In this document: positions 6,419 to 13,776 of the stretch, piece after piece
Layout: every line of letters begins with the position of its first letter
Numbering within the stretch: the first letter of the stretch is position 1
IMG/VR virus record: IMGVR_UViG_3300029908_000112
Coordinates: 1-28,966 of that record
Length of the DNA: 28,966 nucleotides
Strand: one strand, 5' to 3'
Source of the DNA: a virus
Translations under genes and position numbers: made by a program
The notes under the pieces: generated by a model
What the model was told of the DNA's origin: nothing
The model's input: only the letters and a program-made list of their open reading frames with translations
Database searches by the model: none

Positions 6419-6568
6419 ATGCGAGAACGTTTTATGAATGATCTTATATTTGCAACACTATTAACTGTTGGTGGGGTGAGTTATAAGATTTATGATATGG
6501 TTCATAAGCCATATATTAAATTCAAATATCGGAAGCTATCTGCAGAAGTAAAAAGAAAGTATCTTTAA
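6419..6568 (+). CDS. Small membrane-anchored protein, 49 aa
   Basis: ATG 6419 is four bases after the previous stop, with a TAGAGG site upstream. Residues ~7-20 (NDLIFATLLTVGGV) form one probable transmembrane helix, followed by a basic tail (KFKYRKLSAEVKRKYL). The positive tail suggests an N-out/C-in anchor. It lies between the phosphatase and deaminase genes. No known family. Confidence 0.55.
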   Translation: MRERFMNDLIFATLLTVGGVSYKIYDMVHKPYIKFKYRKLSAEVKRKYL

Positions 6569-6570
6569 AT

Positions 6571-6897
6571 ATGTCAGGACCATGCGTAAAGACTCGTGTG
6601 ATCGCCACTTTGATCACACGAGATGGACAACGATTTGTTGGTGAAAATGATTGCGAGAATCCACAGGACGTTTGTCCTAGAGCAGATTATGCGTTTGGTG
6701 AAGGATATCATTTTTGTTGGGAAGTATGTGAGCAGAAAGCACATGCTGAAATCAATGCCATTCATAAGGCAGGTAAGTTTGCTTGTGAATCGACAATTTA
6801 TTTGGAAGGTCATACTCGCTGTTGTGACAACTGTCAGGGGGAGTGTGATGAATTAGATATTAATGTAATTATAGGATCTCCTCCAAATGATCACTAA
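6571..6897 (+). CDS. Cytidine/deoxycytidylate deaminase-fold protein, 108 aa
   Basis: The zinc-binding deaminase signature is present: His58-Ala-Glu60 in KAHAEINAI and CDNC (Cys85, Cys88), the usual PCxxC with Cys in place of Pro. Before it lies a strand VIATLITRDGQRFVGEN typical of the fold. At 108 aa it is smaller than most dCMP deaminases (about 150-190 aa) and lacks an obvious allosteric region, so a free-base or nucleotide substrate cannot be fixed. It may serve phage nucleotide metabolism (dCMP to dUMP). Two further cysteine clusters (CEVC-like EVCEQ and CQGEC) are unusual. It overlaps the next gene by 11 nt. Confidence 0.75.
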   Translation: MSGPCVKTRVIATLITRDGQRFVGENDCENPQDVCPRADYAFGEGYHFCWEVCEQKAHAEINAIHKAGKFACESTIYLEGHTRCCDNCQGECDELDINVIIGSPPNDH

Positions 6898-7183
6898 AAA
6901 ACAATGGAAACGGTTTGTATATCGTGTATATGAACTGTGGTATAAAGATATTGATGTCAAGATTTTTAATGAAGGTGTGATTGAAGTTGATACAAATAGG
7001 ATGGTTATTTATACATCATCTTATTTAAAGGATACAGAAGGAAGGTATAAGAGAACAGAATATTCACATGAACAATCTGTTAGAAATTCGTTAACTCTGC
7101 CTCGCCTCTATGATATGATAAAAATCCAAATGACGTTAGAGGATCTTCATAAGAAGATTACTTATTTTAAAAAATGGTGTTGA
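6887..7183 (+). CDS. Hypothetical protein, 98 aa
   Basis: ATG 6887 lies inside the end of the deaminase gene (11-nt overlap), with GGATCTCC upstream as a plausible site. The product is basic and aromatic-rich (WKRFVYRVYELWYKD at the N-terminus, then RTEYSHEQSVRNS), with a helical C-terminus DLHKKITYFKKWC. No motif recognised. The stop is immediately followed by the RNA ligase ATG, so it is probably part of the same operon as the RNA-repair genes. Confidence 0.7.
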   Translation: MITKKQWKRFVYRVYELWYKDIDVKIFNEGVIEVDTNRMVIYTSSYLKDTEGRYKRTEYSHEQSVRNSLTLPRLYDMIKIQMTLEDLHKKITYFKKWC

Positions 7184-8365
7184 ATGACTTATCTGTTTAA
7201 ATTTCCTACCATTATTCATATCGATCAGGTTAAAAAGGCAATTAAAGATAAGCCAGAGTTTATTGTGGCTGAACGGGAAGATTATGATATTGTAAACTAC
7301 ATGGTTAGCGATATTGAGACATTTCCAATAGTCACCAGTGAAGATGAAGCAATTCTTAGAGAATGCAGAGGACTTGTATTCTCTAAGTCCGGTAAGGTAA
7401 TTGCGCGCCGATATCACAAGTTCCATAATATTAATGAACGGACTGAAACCGAGATCAAGAATATTGATTGGTCGCGTCCATTTGTTATTCTTGAAAAACT
7501 TGATGGCTCAATGATTACTCCAATTCCTTATTTTGATGAGGATTTTAGAGTAGAATATGTCCGTTATGGCACCAAGATGGGCATTACGGAAGTTTCAATG
7601 AATGCAGAAGAGTTCGTTTCCAAGAGTGTAAACCTTTATAATGATTTTTGTATTGATTGTTTAGGTTGGGGTATGACTCCAATCTTTGAATGGTGTTCAA
7701 GGAAGAATCGAATTGTTATTGATTATGCCGAGGATAATCTAGTATTGACTGCTGTCAGATCCACTAATAATGGTCAATATATGAAATATTCGGATATGGT
7801 TCATCTGGCAAATACTTGGAAAATTCCTGTAGTTAAGGCATATGAAGGTACATTTGACGGAATTGAAAACTTTCTAAGTCATGTTAAGACGCTAGAAGGG
7901 GCTGAAGGATACGTTCTCCGCTTTGACGACGGCCATATGCTTAAGACTAAGGGGGAGTGGTACGTCGCGATTCATAGGGCTAAGGATCAAATTAATCTTG
8001 AAAAGAATGTGGTTAGTGCAATCATCAATGAACGAATTGATGACATTAAACCTTTCCTTCTCCATGATGATCGGGTGAGACTGGAAGAATTTGAAACTAA
8101 GTTTTGGAACAATATCAATGATGTAATATTTGAATTGGATATGAGTTTTAATCAATTCAAAAATCTTACTAGAAAAGAATTTGCTCTTGATTATGCCAAC
8201 AAATTTGGTTCAATGCAAAAGACTATTTTGTTTAAGATGTATGATGGCGAAACCCCTATTAATGCTATCAAAAATCTTATTAAGAAAAATTGTGGGAGTC
8301 AAACTCAAATTGATAAAGTAAAACATCTTTGGGGATATGAAAACTGGAGTTATTATAATGATTGA
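7184..8365 (+). CDS. rnlA: T4 Rnl1-type RNA ligase, 393 aa
   Basis: The nucleotidyltransferase motifs are readable: motif Ia-like ECRGLVF (residues 60-66) before the active site, motif I EKLDGSM with the adenylated Lys105, motif III-like PIFEWCS, motif IV EGYVLRF and motif V MLKTKGEWY (the KxK pair). Order, spacing and length (T4 Rnl1 is 374 aa) fit the RnlA family. It should seal 5'-phosphate and 3'-OH RNA ends, such as tRNAs cut in the anticodon loop. It stands between the separate phosphatase (5886) and kinase (8591) genes, together a complete T4-like RNA repair pathway. It starts directly after the upstream TGA. Confidence 0.92.
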   Translation: MTYLFKFPTIIHIDQVKKAIKDKPEFIVAEREDYDIVNYMVSDIETFPIVTSEDEAILRECRGLVFSKSGKVIARRYHKFHNINERTETEIKNIDWSRPFVILEKLDGSMITPIPYFDEDFRVEYVRYGTKMGITEVSMNAEEFVSKSVNLYNDFCIDCLGWGMTPIFEWCSRKNRIVIDYAEDNLVLTAVRSTNNGQYMKYSDMVHLANTWKIPVVKAYEGTFDGIENFLSHVKTLEGAEGYVLRFDDGHMLKTKGEWYVAIHRAKDQINLEKNVVSAIINERIDDIKPFLLHDDRVRLEEFETKFWNNINDVIFELDMSFNQFKNLTRKEFALDYANKFGSMQKTILFKMYDGETPINAIKNLIKKNCGSQTQIDKVKHLWGYENWSYYND

Positions 8366-8591
8366 GCATAAGAAAGGTTATGTACTCGGTGATTGGGAAT
8401 ACGGAATCACTATTGAAGATGGTGTTTTTTATTGTGAATGGTCACGACTTATGAATAGCCTTCCAAGTAAGGAACATATTGACTTTTCGAAATATCCATT
8501 GTATGGTGTTTCTATGAATGATAGAGGTGTTACACCTTCTGATGATTATTATGATGTAGTTAAGAAATTTCCAATTAAAGGTAATAAGTAA
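8358..8591 (+). CDS. Small hypothetical protein, 77 aa
   Basis: ATG 8358 overlaps the ligase gene by 8 nt and has GGAG eight bases upstream, better than an in-frame ATG at 8337. The product is a mixed alpha/beta small domain (YVLGDWEYGITIEDGVFYCEW, then SKYPLYGVSMNDRG). Its TAA shares bases with the ATG of the kinase gene (TAATG), so it is translationally coupled on both sides within the RNA-repair group. The function is unknown to me. Confidence 0.7.
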   Translation: MIEHKKGYVLGDWEYGITIEDGVFYCEWSRLMNSLPSKEHIDFSKYPLYGVSMNDRGVTPSDDYYDVVKKFPIKGNK

Positions 8592-9097
8592 TGTCTTTGT
8601 CTCCGACTTTGTATATGATGATTGGTTTGCCGGGATCTGGTAAGTCTCATTGGGTTAAAGAATTCCTTTCTAAAATGAAGGGTGATGAAAATGGACAGAT
8701 CTATTATCCAATCATTGCCAGCACGGATGATTATATTGAAAACATTGCCAAGCGCAATTGCAGAACCTATAATCAAATGTTCAAGGAGTTGATTAAGGAA
8801 GCACAAAAAGAGTGTCATGCCGAAGTTCGTTATGCAATTGCACATGATAAGGATTGTATTTGGGACCAGACTAATCTTACCCAAAAATCTCGCATGAAGA
8901 AGCTGGACAGATTTCCTGATTATTATAAGAAGGTTGCTGTGGTTGTTTCTTGTACGGACCATAATGAATGGATGCGACGTATCAATAATCGTCCGGGTAA
9001 AATTATTTCATTATCTATTTTGGATAGCATGGCGAAGAGTTTCGAGTATCCCATGCCATCCGAAGGGTTTGACGAATATGTGGAAATTTTTAATTAA
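8591..9097 (+). CDS. pseT: Polynucleotide 5'-kinase (N-terminal half of T4-type PNK), 168 aa
   Basis: The P-loop IGLPGSGKSHW (residues 11-21) is followed by ASTDDYIE, an RxxxQMFKELIKEA helix and WDQTNLTQKSR, all features of the T4 PseT kinase domain, where D in the DDY segment acts as general base. The C-terminus ends …SEGFDEYVEIFN without the phosphatase domain that T4 fuses here; that activity is encoded separately at 5886. It phosphorylates 5'-OH ends of RNA or DNA to prepare them for the ligase. TAATG overlap with the gene before. Confidence 0.88.
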   Translation: MSLSPTLYMMIGLPGSGKSHWVKEFLSKMKGDENGQIYYPIIASTDDYIENIAKRNCRTYNQMFKELIKEAQKECHAEVRYAIAHDKDCIWDQTNLTQKSRMKKLDRFPDYYKKVAVVVSCTDHNEWMRRINNRPGKIISLSILDSMAKSFEYPMPSEGFDEYVEIFN

Positions 9098-9110
9098 TAG
9101 AGGAAAATAA

Positions 9111-10103
9111 ATGAATACAGACTTAATGATTACCCATGAAATGGCGAAGAATTCGTCAGGTGGTTCCGAATATATGCATCGAAAGCTGTATGATGGACGG
9201 ATTCCACGTGAACTTCTGGAAAACTTCCAGATTCAGTCTTCGCGTGTAAGTCAGGCTCCAGATCCAACAAAGATTCGTATTTTCTTTGTACAGGATCTTC
9301 CAGGTGATCCAGCGGCAAACGAAGCACTGGCAAATGGAAAATGGGAACAGTTCCATCGTATTGTAGCTGTTTCTAACTGGCAGATGCAAGCCTATGTCCA
9401 TTATTATAACATCCCATATTCAAAGTTTGTTGTACTTCATAATGCAATTGAACCTATTGATTATGTTGAAAAGCCATCGGATGGTCCAATCAGTTTGGTT
9501 TATACATCCACACCACAGCGTGGATTGACAATACTTGCTCCAGTTTTTGCTAAACTGTGTGAGAAATATGATGATATTGAATTGGATGTCTTTTCATCAT
9601 TTAAGATTTATGGTTGGGATGATCGGGATAAGGAATTTGAACCACTTTTTAAATTCTTAGACGAACATCCAAAGATTAACAATCTAGGGTTTCAGCCAAA
9701 TGATGTAGTTCGTAAGAATCTACAACTATCTCATATTTTTGCTTATCCATCGATCTGGCAAGAGACTAGTTGTATTGCATTAATTGAAGCAATGTCTGCA
9801 GGGCTTCTGTGTGTTCATCCAAATCTTGGTGCTCTCTCAGAAACTGCTTGTAACTGGACACTGATGTATCAGTATCAGGAAGATGTAAATGCACATGCTA
9901 ATCTTTTCTATAACATGCTTGAGTTTGCAATTGATACTGTTAAGAAGAATCGGTCGCTAGGTATTCTAGCATCACAGAAGAGTTATACGGACGCATTTTA
10001 TTCTTGGGTTAGACGCACTCCAGAGTGGCTTGTTTTTCTTCATTCGATTGTGAATGAACCAAGAGATCTTCCGACACCGAAATTCGTTTATCAGACAAAC
10101 TGA
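9111..10103 (+). CDS. Glycosyltransferase (GT-B, GT4-like), 330 aa
   Basis: The C-terminal half shows the GT-B nucleotide-sugar site: IEAMSAGLLCVHPNLGALSE (EAMAxGxPxV…xGGxxE pattern; the catalytic/ribose Glu is in SCIALIEAM). The first half has VAVSNWQMQ and VLHNAIEP, typical of GT4 acceptors domains. Its length of 330 aa is a little short for GT4. RBS GAGGAAAATAA precedes ATG 9111. It may glycosylate phage DNA or a virion protein, or alter the host surface. The N-terminal GGSEYMHRKL resembles the glycine-rich GG loop of the acceptor domain. It is followed by a hairpin and a late-promoter octamer. Confidence 0.85.
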   Translation: MNTDLMITHEMAKNSSGGSEYMHRKLYDGRIPRELLENFQIQSSRVSQAPDPTKIRIFFVQDLPGDPAANEALANGKWEQFHRIVAVSNWQMQAYVHYYNIPYSKFVVLHNAIEPIDYVEKPSDGPISLVYTSTPQRGLTILAPVFAKLCEKYDDIELDVFSSFKIYGWDDRDKEFEPLFKFLDEHPKINNLGFQPNDVVRKNLQLSHIFAYPSIWQETSCIALIEAMSAGLLCVHPNLGALSETACNWTLMYQYQEDVNAHANLFYNMLEFAIDTVKKNRSLGILASQKSYTDAFYSWVRRTPEWLVFLHSIVNEPRDLPTPKFVYQTN

Positions 10104-10106
10104 TTG

Positions 10107-10114
10107 TATAAATA
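10107..10114 (+). promoter_or_regulatory. T4-type late promoter octamer TATAAATA
   Basis: An exact octamer begins 3 nt after the glycosyltransferase stop and about 65 nt upstream of the hydrolase start. Confidence 0.5.
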
Positions 10115-10124
10115 TAAGAAAAGA

Positions 10125-10148
10125 GTGGGAAGGAAACCTCCTTCCCAC
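10125..10148 (+). terminator. Strong hairpin (possible terminator or leader stem)
   Basis: GTGGGAAGGA pairs perfectly with TCCTTCCCAC around a 4-nt loop AACC. There is no U tract after it. Because it lies just downstream of the late octamer it may be an mRNA 5' stem, not a terminator. Confidence 0.45.
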
Positions 10149-10179
10149 CTTCGTAAAACAGAAAAGGTGCCTAAGCAGG

Positions 10180-10749
10180 ATGATTATATACATCCACGGG
10201 GCAAACGACAGTCCAAGATCTTTTAATTTCATTAGAAATGCTTTAGGAAAGCATGAATATATCAATTTCGAATACAATTATTTAAGCCCATTACAAAAAA
10301 TAATTGATCGATTTATTGAAGAAATGAAAGATGTCGAATCACCAATACAAGTAATCGCTCATTCTCTTGGTGGTGTTATTGCATTAGCTGCACGAGATAA
10401 AATTGACTTTGATAAAGTAGTAACTCTATCAGCACCATTTGGTGGGTCAAGGTCAGCAGCATTAATGAGTTGGTTTATGCCAACAAGTGTAATGCAAGAT
10501 ATATCAACCGACAGTAAAATTATCGTAAAATTAAAAAGTGAACCAATTAACTTTCCAGTTTTAAGTTATGTTACGACTGGAGGAAGCATGTATGGTATGT
10601 TTGCAGAACCAAATGATGATGTTCTAACTGTTTCATCACAAATGGATTTGGATGGTCCAGAATACATTAAAATTAATGAGAATCATTTTGGAACATTAAA
10701 AAGTGTAAGAGTTGTTGCTGAAATTAAAAACTTTCTTGAAAGGAAATGA
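10180..10749 (+). CDS. Alpha/beta hydrolase (lipase/esterase-like), 189 aa
   Basis: The start I chose is ATG 10180, which gives the usual hydrolase opening MIIYIHGANDSP (HG oxyanion loop). The nucleophile elbow is AHSLGGV with Ser62, followed by LSAPFGG; an acidic segment EPNDDVLTV and NENHFG provide the likely Asp and His of the triad. The architecture resembles PGAP1/LipA-like small esterases. It has no signal peptide, so it would act inside the cell unless released with the virion. The frame upstream of ATG 10180 is open but overlaps the terminator-like hairpin and is not likely coding. A start with weak RBS (AAGGTG, 12 nt away) is accepted for lack of alternatives. Confidence 0.75.
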   Translation: MIIYIHGANDSPRSFNFIRNALGKHEYINFEYNYLSPLQKIIDRFIEEMKDVESPIQVIAHSLGGVIALAARDKIDFDKVVTLSAPFGGSRSAALMSWFMPTSVMQDISTDSKIIVKLKSEPINFPVLSYVTTGGSMYGMFAEPNDDVLTVSSQMDLDGPEYIKINENHFGTLKSVRVVAEIKNFLERK

Positions 10750-10750
10750 A

Positions 10751-11131
10751 ATGAGTAGATATGATGAATACACTGAACTAACACGTCCTGTTATAAAAGC
10801 ATCGCCGGGGATGGTATCGTTATCTAATAATAATCAATGCTGTACAAATAATTCTCTTGAAATTGGTAATAGTGTAGAAGTAACTTTAGATACCATCGAA
10901 ACTAAAATTAATTCACTCTGTAATCTTTTCGAAGATAAACTTTCTACTCTTTATCTAATCAATTCAGTTTTTGAAGGACCAAGGCCAATAAATACCCCAA
11001 AAGGTTGCGACCCATGTAAAGCCGCAGATGGTTATCTAAACCGAGTTAGTTCTAGATTAGACGATCTAGATGAAATCCAGCGTATGATTTACAATGAACT
11101 TATTAAACAGAAAAAATGGGTTAACCTATAA
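10751..11131 (+). CDS. Hypothetical protein with coiled-coil-like region, 126 aa
   Basis: ATG 10751 follows AGGAAATGAA, an ideal site overlapping the end of the hydrolase gene. The middle of the protein (VEVTLDTIETKINSLCNLFE then RVSSRLDDLDEIQRMIYNEL) has the heptad-like spacing of coiled coils, separated by a turn holding CDPC. A CC pair lies near residue 30. It may oligomerise, and the cysteines could bind metal or form disulfides. No known family. Confidence 0.7.
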   Translation: MSRYDEYTELTRPVIKASPGMVSLSNNNQCCTNNSLEIGNSVEVTLDTIETKINSLCNLFEDKLSTLYLINSVFEGPRPINTPKGCDPCKAADGYLNRVSSRLDDLDEIQRMIYNELIKQKKWVNL

Positions 11132-11146
11132 AAAAAAAAAATAAAC

Positions 11147-11174
11147 ATTTGAGAGATTTAATAGTCTCTCAAAT
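11147..11174. terminator. Hairpin with A-run on one side (possible bidirectional terminator)
   Basis: ATTTGAGAGA pairs with TCTCTCAAAT across an 8-nt loop. An A11 run lies 6-17 nt to its left, so it would look like a rho-independent terminator on the minus strand. No minus-strand gene was found here, so on the plus strand it may only separate transcripts or protect mRNA. Confidence 0.4.
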
Positions 11175-11194
11175 ATGGAAGGATAAAAATAACA

Positions 11195-11581
11195 ATGACA
11201 GAAGCAAAAATTATCCATTTTCCACGTAAACCCGGTTCAAAAATTCCACCAACTAAAGCAGAATTAGAAAATGATTTGGATGGACTTCGTTTCGACCATA
11301 TTAATGATACAATAGATTTTATTGTTCCACAATTATTCCAAGATCTAAAAAGTGTTGGTTTTGAATTTAATGAAGATGCAACAAAATATGGTGCATTTCT
11401 AATTGAAGCATTAAGGTCAATGCTTTGTAGTCATTATGGAGCATTACATCCTTTTCAAGAAATTGCTGAAGAAGTCTTCCAAGAAGGTGAAGATGGTGAT
11501 TTTAAGATTGCAGATTGTTTGAATATTAATTTCAATAAACAAGCTAATGATACGGCAGAAGCTGAAACAAATAAGGTATGA
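11195..11581 (+). CDS. Conserved T4-like hypothetical protein, 128 aa
   Basis: Starts at ATG 11195 with GGATAAAAAT upstream. The N-terminus MTEAKIIHFPRKPG followed by a helical acidic core (INDTIDFIVPQLFQDLKSVG… then LIEALRSMLCSHYG) is of the type found next to RNase H and sliding-clamp genes in T4-like phages, judged from memory. It ends in an acidic tail. The stop is four bases before the RNase H start. No catalytic motif is seen. Confidence 0.72.
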   Translation: MTEAKIIHFPRKPGSKIPPTKAELENDLDGLRFDHINDTIDFIVPQLFQDLKSVGFEFNEDATKYGAFLIEALRSMLCSHYGALHPFQEIAEEVFQEGEDGDFKIADCLNINFNKQANDTAEAETNKV

Positions 11582-11584
11582 AAG

Positions 11585-12112
11585 ATGATACTTTTGGATT
11601 TTAATCAGATAGCAATAGCTAATCTGATGGAATCGATTAAGGGTGAGAAGAATCCTGTAATCGATTTACCCATGATTAGACATATGATTTTAAATACAAT
11701 CAGATCAATAAAAATGAAATTAACTGGTTCAGGTGAATTAGTTATTTGTTGTGACTCTAATCATTATTGGAGAAAAGATTTATTTCCATACTATAAAAGT
11801 TCTAGAAAGAAAGATAGAGAAAAATCTCCACTTGATTGGAACAAGATATTTGAATGTTTTAACCAAGTAAAGTCTGAACTAAAGGAAGTATTCCCATATC
11901 GAATTATTGAAGTTGCTGGTGCAGAAGCTGATGACATCATTGGTGTGTTATGTAAAGAGCATCATGAAAACGAAGAAATTGTAATTGTATCAAATGATAA
12001 AGATTTTTTTCAATTACTTAAATATAGTGATGTAAAATTATATAGAACTCGTACTGAAGATAAGGGTTTTTTAATATCGGATGATAATCCTATGAGTGCT
12101 TTTTATGAGTGA
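11585..12112 (+). CDS. rnh: RNase H (T4-type, 5'-nuclease family), N-terminal part of a split gene, 175 aa
   Basis: The protein has the FEN-1/T4 RNase H order of acidic residues: LLDFNQIA at the start, CCDSNHYWRKDLFPYYKSSR, GAEADDIIGVL (metal-binding E and D residues) and VSNDKDFFQLLKY. These match the T4 rnh N-terminal half (LIDFSQIA, YWRRDFAYYYK, SSDGDFTQLHKY) in order. T4 RNase H is about 305 aa and continues into a helix-turn-helix part with further Asp ligands; here the frame ends after …TRTEDKGF… at 12112 because a GIY-YIG endonuclease gene has been inserted. The missing part is the gene at 12754. It removes RNA primers from lagging-strand fragments. Confidence 0.85.
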   Translation: MILLDFNQIAIANLMESIKGEKNPVIDLPMIRHMILNTIRSIKMKLTGSGELVICCDSNHYWRKDLFPYYKSSRKKDREKSPLDWNKIFECFNQVKSELKEVFPYRIIEVAGAEADDIIGVLCKEHHENEEIVIVSNDKDFFQLLKYSDVKLYRTRTEDKGFLISDDNPMSAFYE

Positions 12113-12761
12113 ATGTTGTGTCTATGTTCTCGAATTTCCAAACAATAAAGTTTATGTTGGTTTTACTACTAATTTTAAAAATAGAATGAGAACTCATAAA
12201 AGGTGTTCAAGATTTAAAAATTCACATAATCCTAGATTGTATAATGCAATTAGAAAATATGGTTGGGATAATATAAAGAAAAACATAGTTTATAGTGGTT
12301 GTAATAAAGATATATTATTAAATGAAGCCGAACCATTCTTAATTGATGTATTAAGTGCTACTAATGAAATGTGTGGTTATAATGTTTTAGATGGTGGAAA
12401 TATTGGCCCATATACAACTGGTGAAACAAATCCTTCCTTTAAACGAAAAGGAAGGAAAATAGAAGAATATTTTACAAAAGAACAAATTGAAAATAAAAGG
12501 AAAGCTACTTCTAACGCTGTTGCTGGTTCAAAGAATGTTCATGCAAATAAACTAAAAATAACTTCTCCTAAAGGTGAAGAATATTTTATTAATGGTGGTC
12601 TTGTAAAATTCTGTAAAGAACATTCACTTGGTTTTAATAAAATGTTCAAATGGATAAATAAAGGAATAATACCATCAATAAAGAAGTCGCATACAACAAA
12701 ATTAAATAATATGGAATTATTGAATAATTGTATTGGATGGAAAGTTGAAAAATATGGATAG
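12105..12761 (+). CDS. GIY-YIG homing endonuclease inserted in RNase H gene, 218 aa
   Basis: The N-terminus shows the GIY-YIG nuclease core: VYVLEFPNNKVYVGFT (the GIY and YIG strands in degenerate form), then KNRMRTHKR with the conserved Arg and the helix RLYNAIRKYGW. The C-terminal half (KITSPKGEEYFINGGLVKFCKEH, then FNKMFKWINKG) is a NUMOD-like DNA-binding repeat segment, as in T4 and cyanophage homing enzymes. The ATG at 12105 lies 5 nt before the upstream stop and the gene ends 8 nt inside the next RNase H piece. There is no room for a group I intron around it (only about 40 nt spare), so it is a free-standing endonuclease that split the host gene. Confidence 0.85.
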   Translation: MSECCVYVLEFPNNKVYVGFTTNFKNRMRTHKRCSRFKNSHNPRLYNAIRKYGWDNIKKNIVYSGCNKDILLNEAEPFLIDVLSATNEMCGYNVLDGGNIGPYTTGETNPSFKRKGRKIEEYFTKEQIENKRKATSNAVAGSKNVHANKLKITSPKGEEYFINGGLVKFCKEHSLGFNKMFKWINKGIIPSIKKSHTTKLNNMELLNNCIGWKVEKYG

Positions 12762-13137
12762 AATTGTAACAGTAAAAGAAGCAAAGTTGTTCTTGAAAGA
12801 ACAAATTATTAGAGGTGATCGTGGGGATGGAGTTCCTAACATTCTTTCACCAGCAAATTGCCTAGCAATAGGCCAGCGTCAAAAATCAGTCATGTCAGTC
12901 AAATTAAAAGAATGGGTAAAACAAGATCCGATTGATTTTTGTGATCCTCATATGTTAGAAAGATATCTTACTAACGAAAAATTAATTGATCTCAATTATA
13001 CTCCGGAACATATTAGACTTTCAATATTAGAAGAATTTGATAAGCAGGAAAATAAAAAGTCAGGGAATTTGTTCAATTATTTCTTTGAACATTCACTCAA
13101 ACAACATATGCAAAATTTACAAGATTTTAAACAATAA
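12754..13137 (+). CDS. rnh: RNase H (T4-type), C-terminal part of split gene, 127 aa
   Basis: The sequence resumes with IVTVKEAKLFLKEQIIRGDR GDGVPNI, matching the T4 RNase H stretch after its insertion point (…KGDKKDNV) that carries the remaining metal-binding Asp residues and the H2TH-type motif, then helices ending in NLQDFKQ. It has its own ATG (12754) overlapping the stop of the endonuclease by 8 nt and so is likely made as a separate polypeptide. An active enzyme would need both chains to assemble, since the active-site acids are divided between them. No intron-like sequence flanks it. Confidence 0.8.
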   Translation: MDRIVTVKEAKLFLKEQIIRGDRGDGVPNILSPANCLAIGQRQKSVMSVKLKEWVKQDPIDFCDPHMLERYLTNEKLIDLNYTPEHIRLSILEEFDKQENKKSGNLFNYFFEHSLKQHMQNLQDFKQ

Positions 13138-13147
13138 AGGAAGAGAA

Positions 13148-13588
13148 ATGATTTTGGGTGTAGCAGAAATTCTAGATAAGACAAGTAAATTAACCGCACG
13201 TAAAGATAAGATCGCTTTTCTTCAGAAGAATGATAATCCTGCTCTACGCACAGTGCTGCAACTTGCCTTCCATCCCGGCGTTAAGTCAGCAATTCCAGAA
13301 GGTGTTCCTCCATATAAGCCTTGTGAGTTCCTTGACCAAGAAGGAAGGCTCCATACAGAATGGAAGCGACTTTATCTTTTCTGTGCAGGTGGCAATGATG
13401 CATTGAAACCACTGAAACGTGAAATGCTTTTCATTCAACTGCTAGAATCTATTGCACCAGCAGATGCTTTACTTCTTTGTGAAGCTAAGGACAAGAAGAT
13501 TCCGTATAAGGGAATTACTCCAGCATTAGTAAATGAAGCATATCCTGGATTACTTCCAGAAGCACCAGCCAAGGGAAAAACAGAGTAA
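13148..13588 (+). CDS. DUF6433-type conserved T4-like phage protein, 146 aa
   Basis: The start ATG 13148 follows GGAAGAGAA. The sequence MILGVAEILDKTSKL…NDNPALRTVLQLAFHPGVK, then PEGVPPYKPCE, RLYLFCAGGN and …DKKIPYKGIT reads as the well conserved DUF6433 family of T4-like myoviruses (cyanophages, pelagiphages and others). No enzyme motif is known; in related phages it sits next to replication genes such as RNase H. Length agrees with the family. It is followed six bases later by a small charged protein. Confidence 0.85.
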   Translation: MILGVAEILDKTSKLTARKDKIAFLQKNDNPALRTVLQLAFHPGVKSAIPEGVPPYKPCEFLDQEGRLHTEWKRLYLFCAGGNDALKPLKREMLFIQLLESIAPADALLLCEAKDKKIPYKGITPALVNEAYPGLLPEAPAKGKTE

Positions 13589-13593
13589 AAAAG

Positions 13594-13776
13594 ATGAAGA
13601 AGAATTATAAACCTGTTGAAGTTAAAGAAGAAGATATTTATGAACCATGTGATGATAGATATGATCAGGCAAATAAACGAGTAGCCAGATTAAACGCCAA
13701 TTATTACAAAAAGAAGAAAAATAAAAATAAACAAGGTAGAAGTGACTGGGCGGATATTGAAGATAATGAGTACTAA
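13594..13776 (+). CDS. Small lysine-rich hypothetical protein, 60 aa
   Basis: A short basic and acidic protein: an acidic start (VEVKEEDIYEPCDDRYD), then a helical Arg/Asn segment and a lysine cluster (YYKKKKNKNKQG). Its place after DUF6433 and before the HNH endonuclease suggests it belongs to the conserved T4-like replication cluster. No known motif. The ATG of the HNH gene overlaps its end by 11 nt. Confidence 0.65.
   Translation: MKKNYKPVEVKEEDIYEPCDDRYDQANKRVARLNANYYKKKKNKNKQGRSDWADIEDNEY

Noticed and set aside
11130-11174. A minus-strand intrinsic terminator (hairpin followed by T-run when read on that strand)
   Set aside because: No convergent minus-strand gene exists, so the A-run is probably only AT-rich spacer; kept as a low-confidence hairpin.
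12061-12800. A group I intron or intein around the GIY-YIG endonuclease
   Set aside because: Only about 40 nt lie outside the endonuclease frame, too few for an intron core, and the frames are separate, which excludes an intein.
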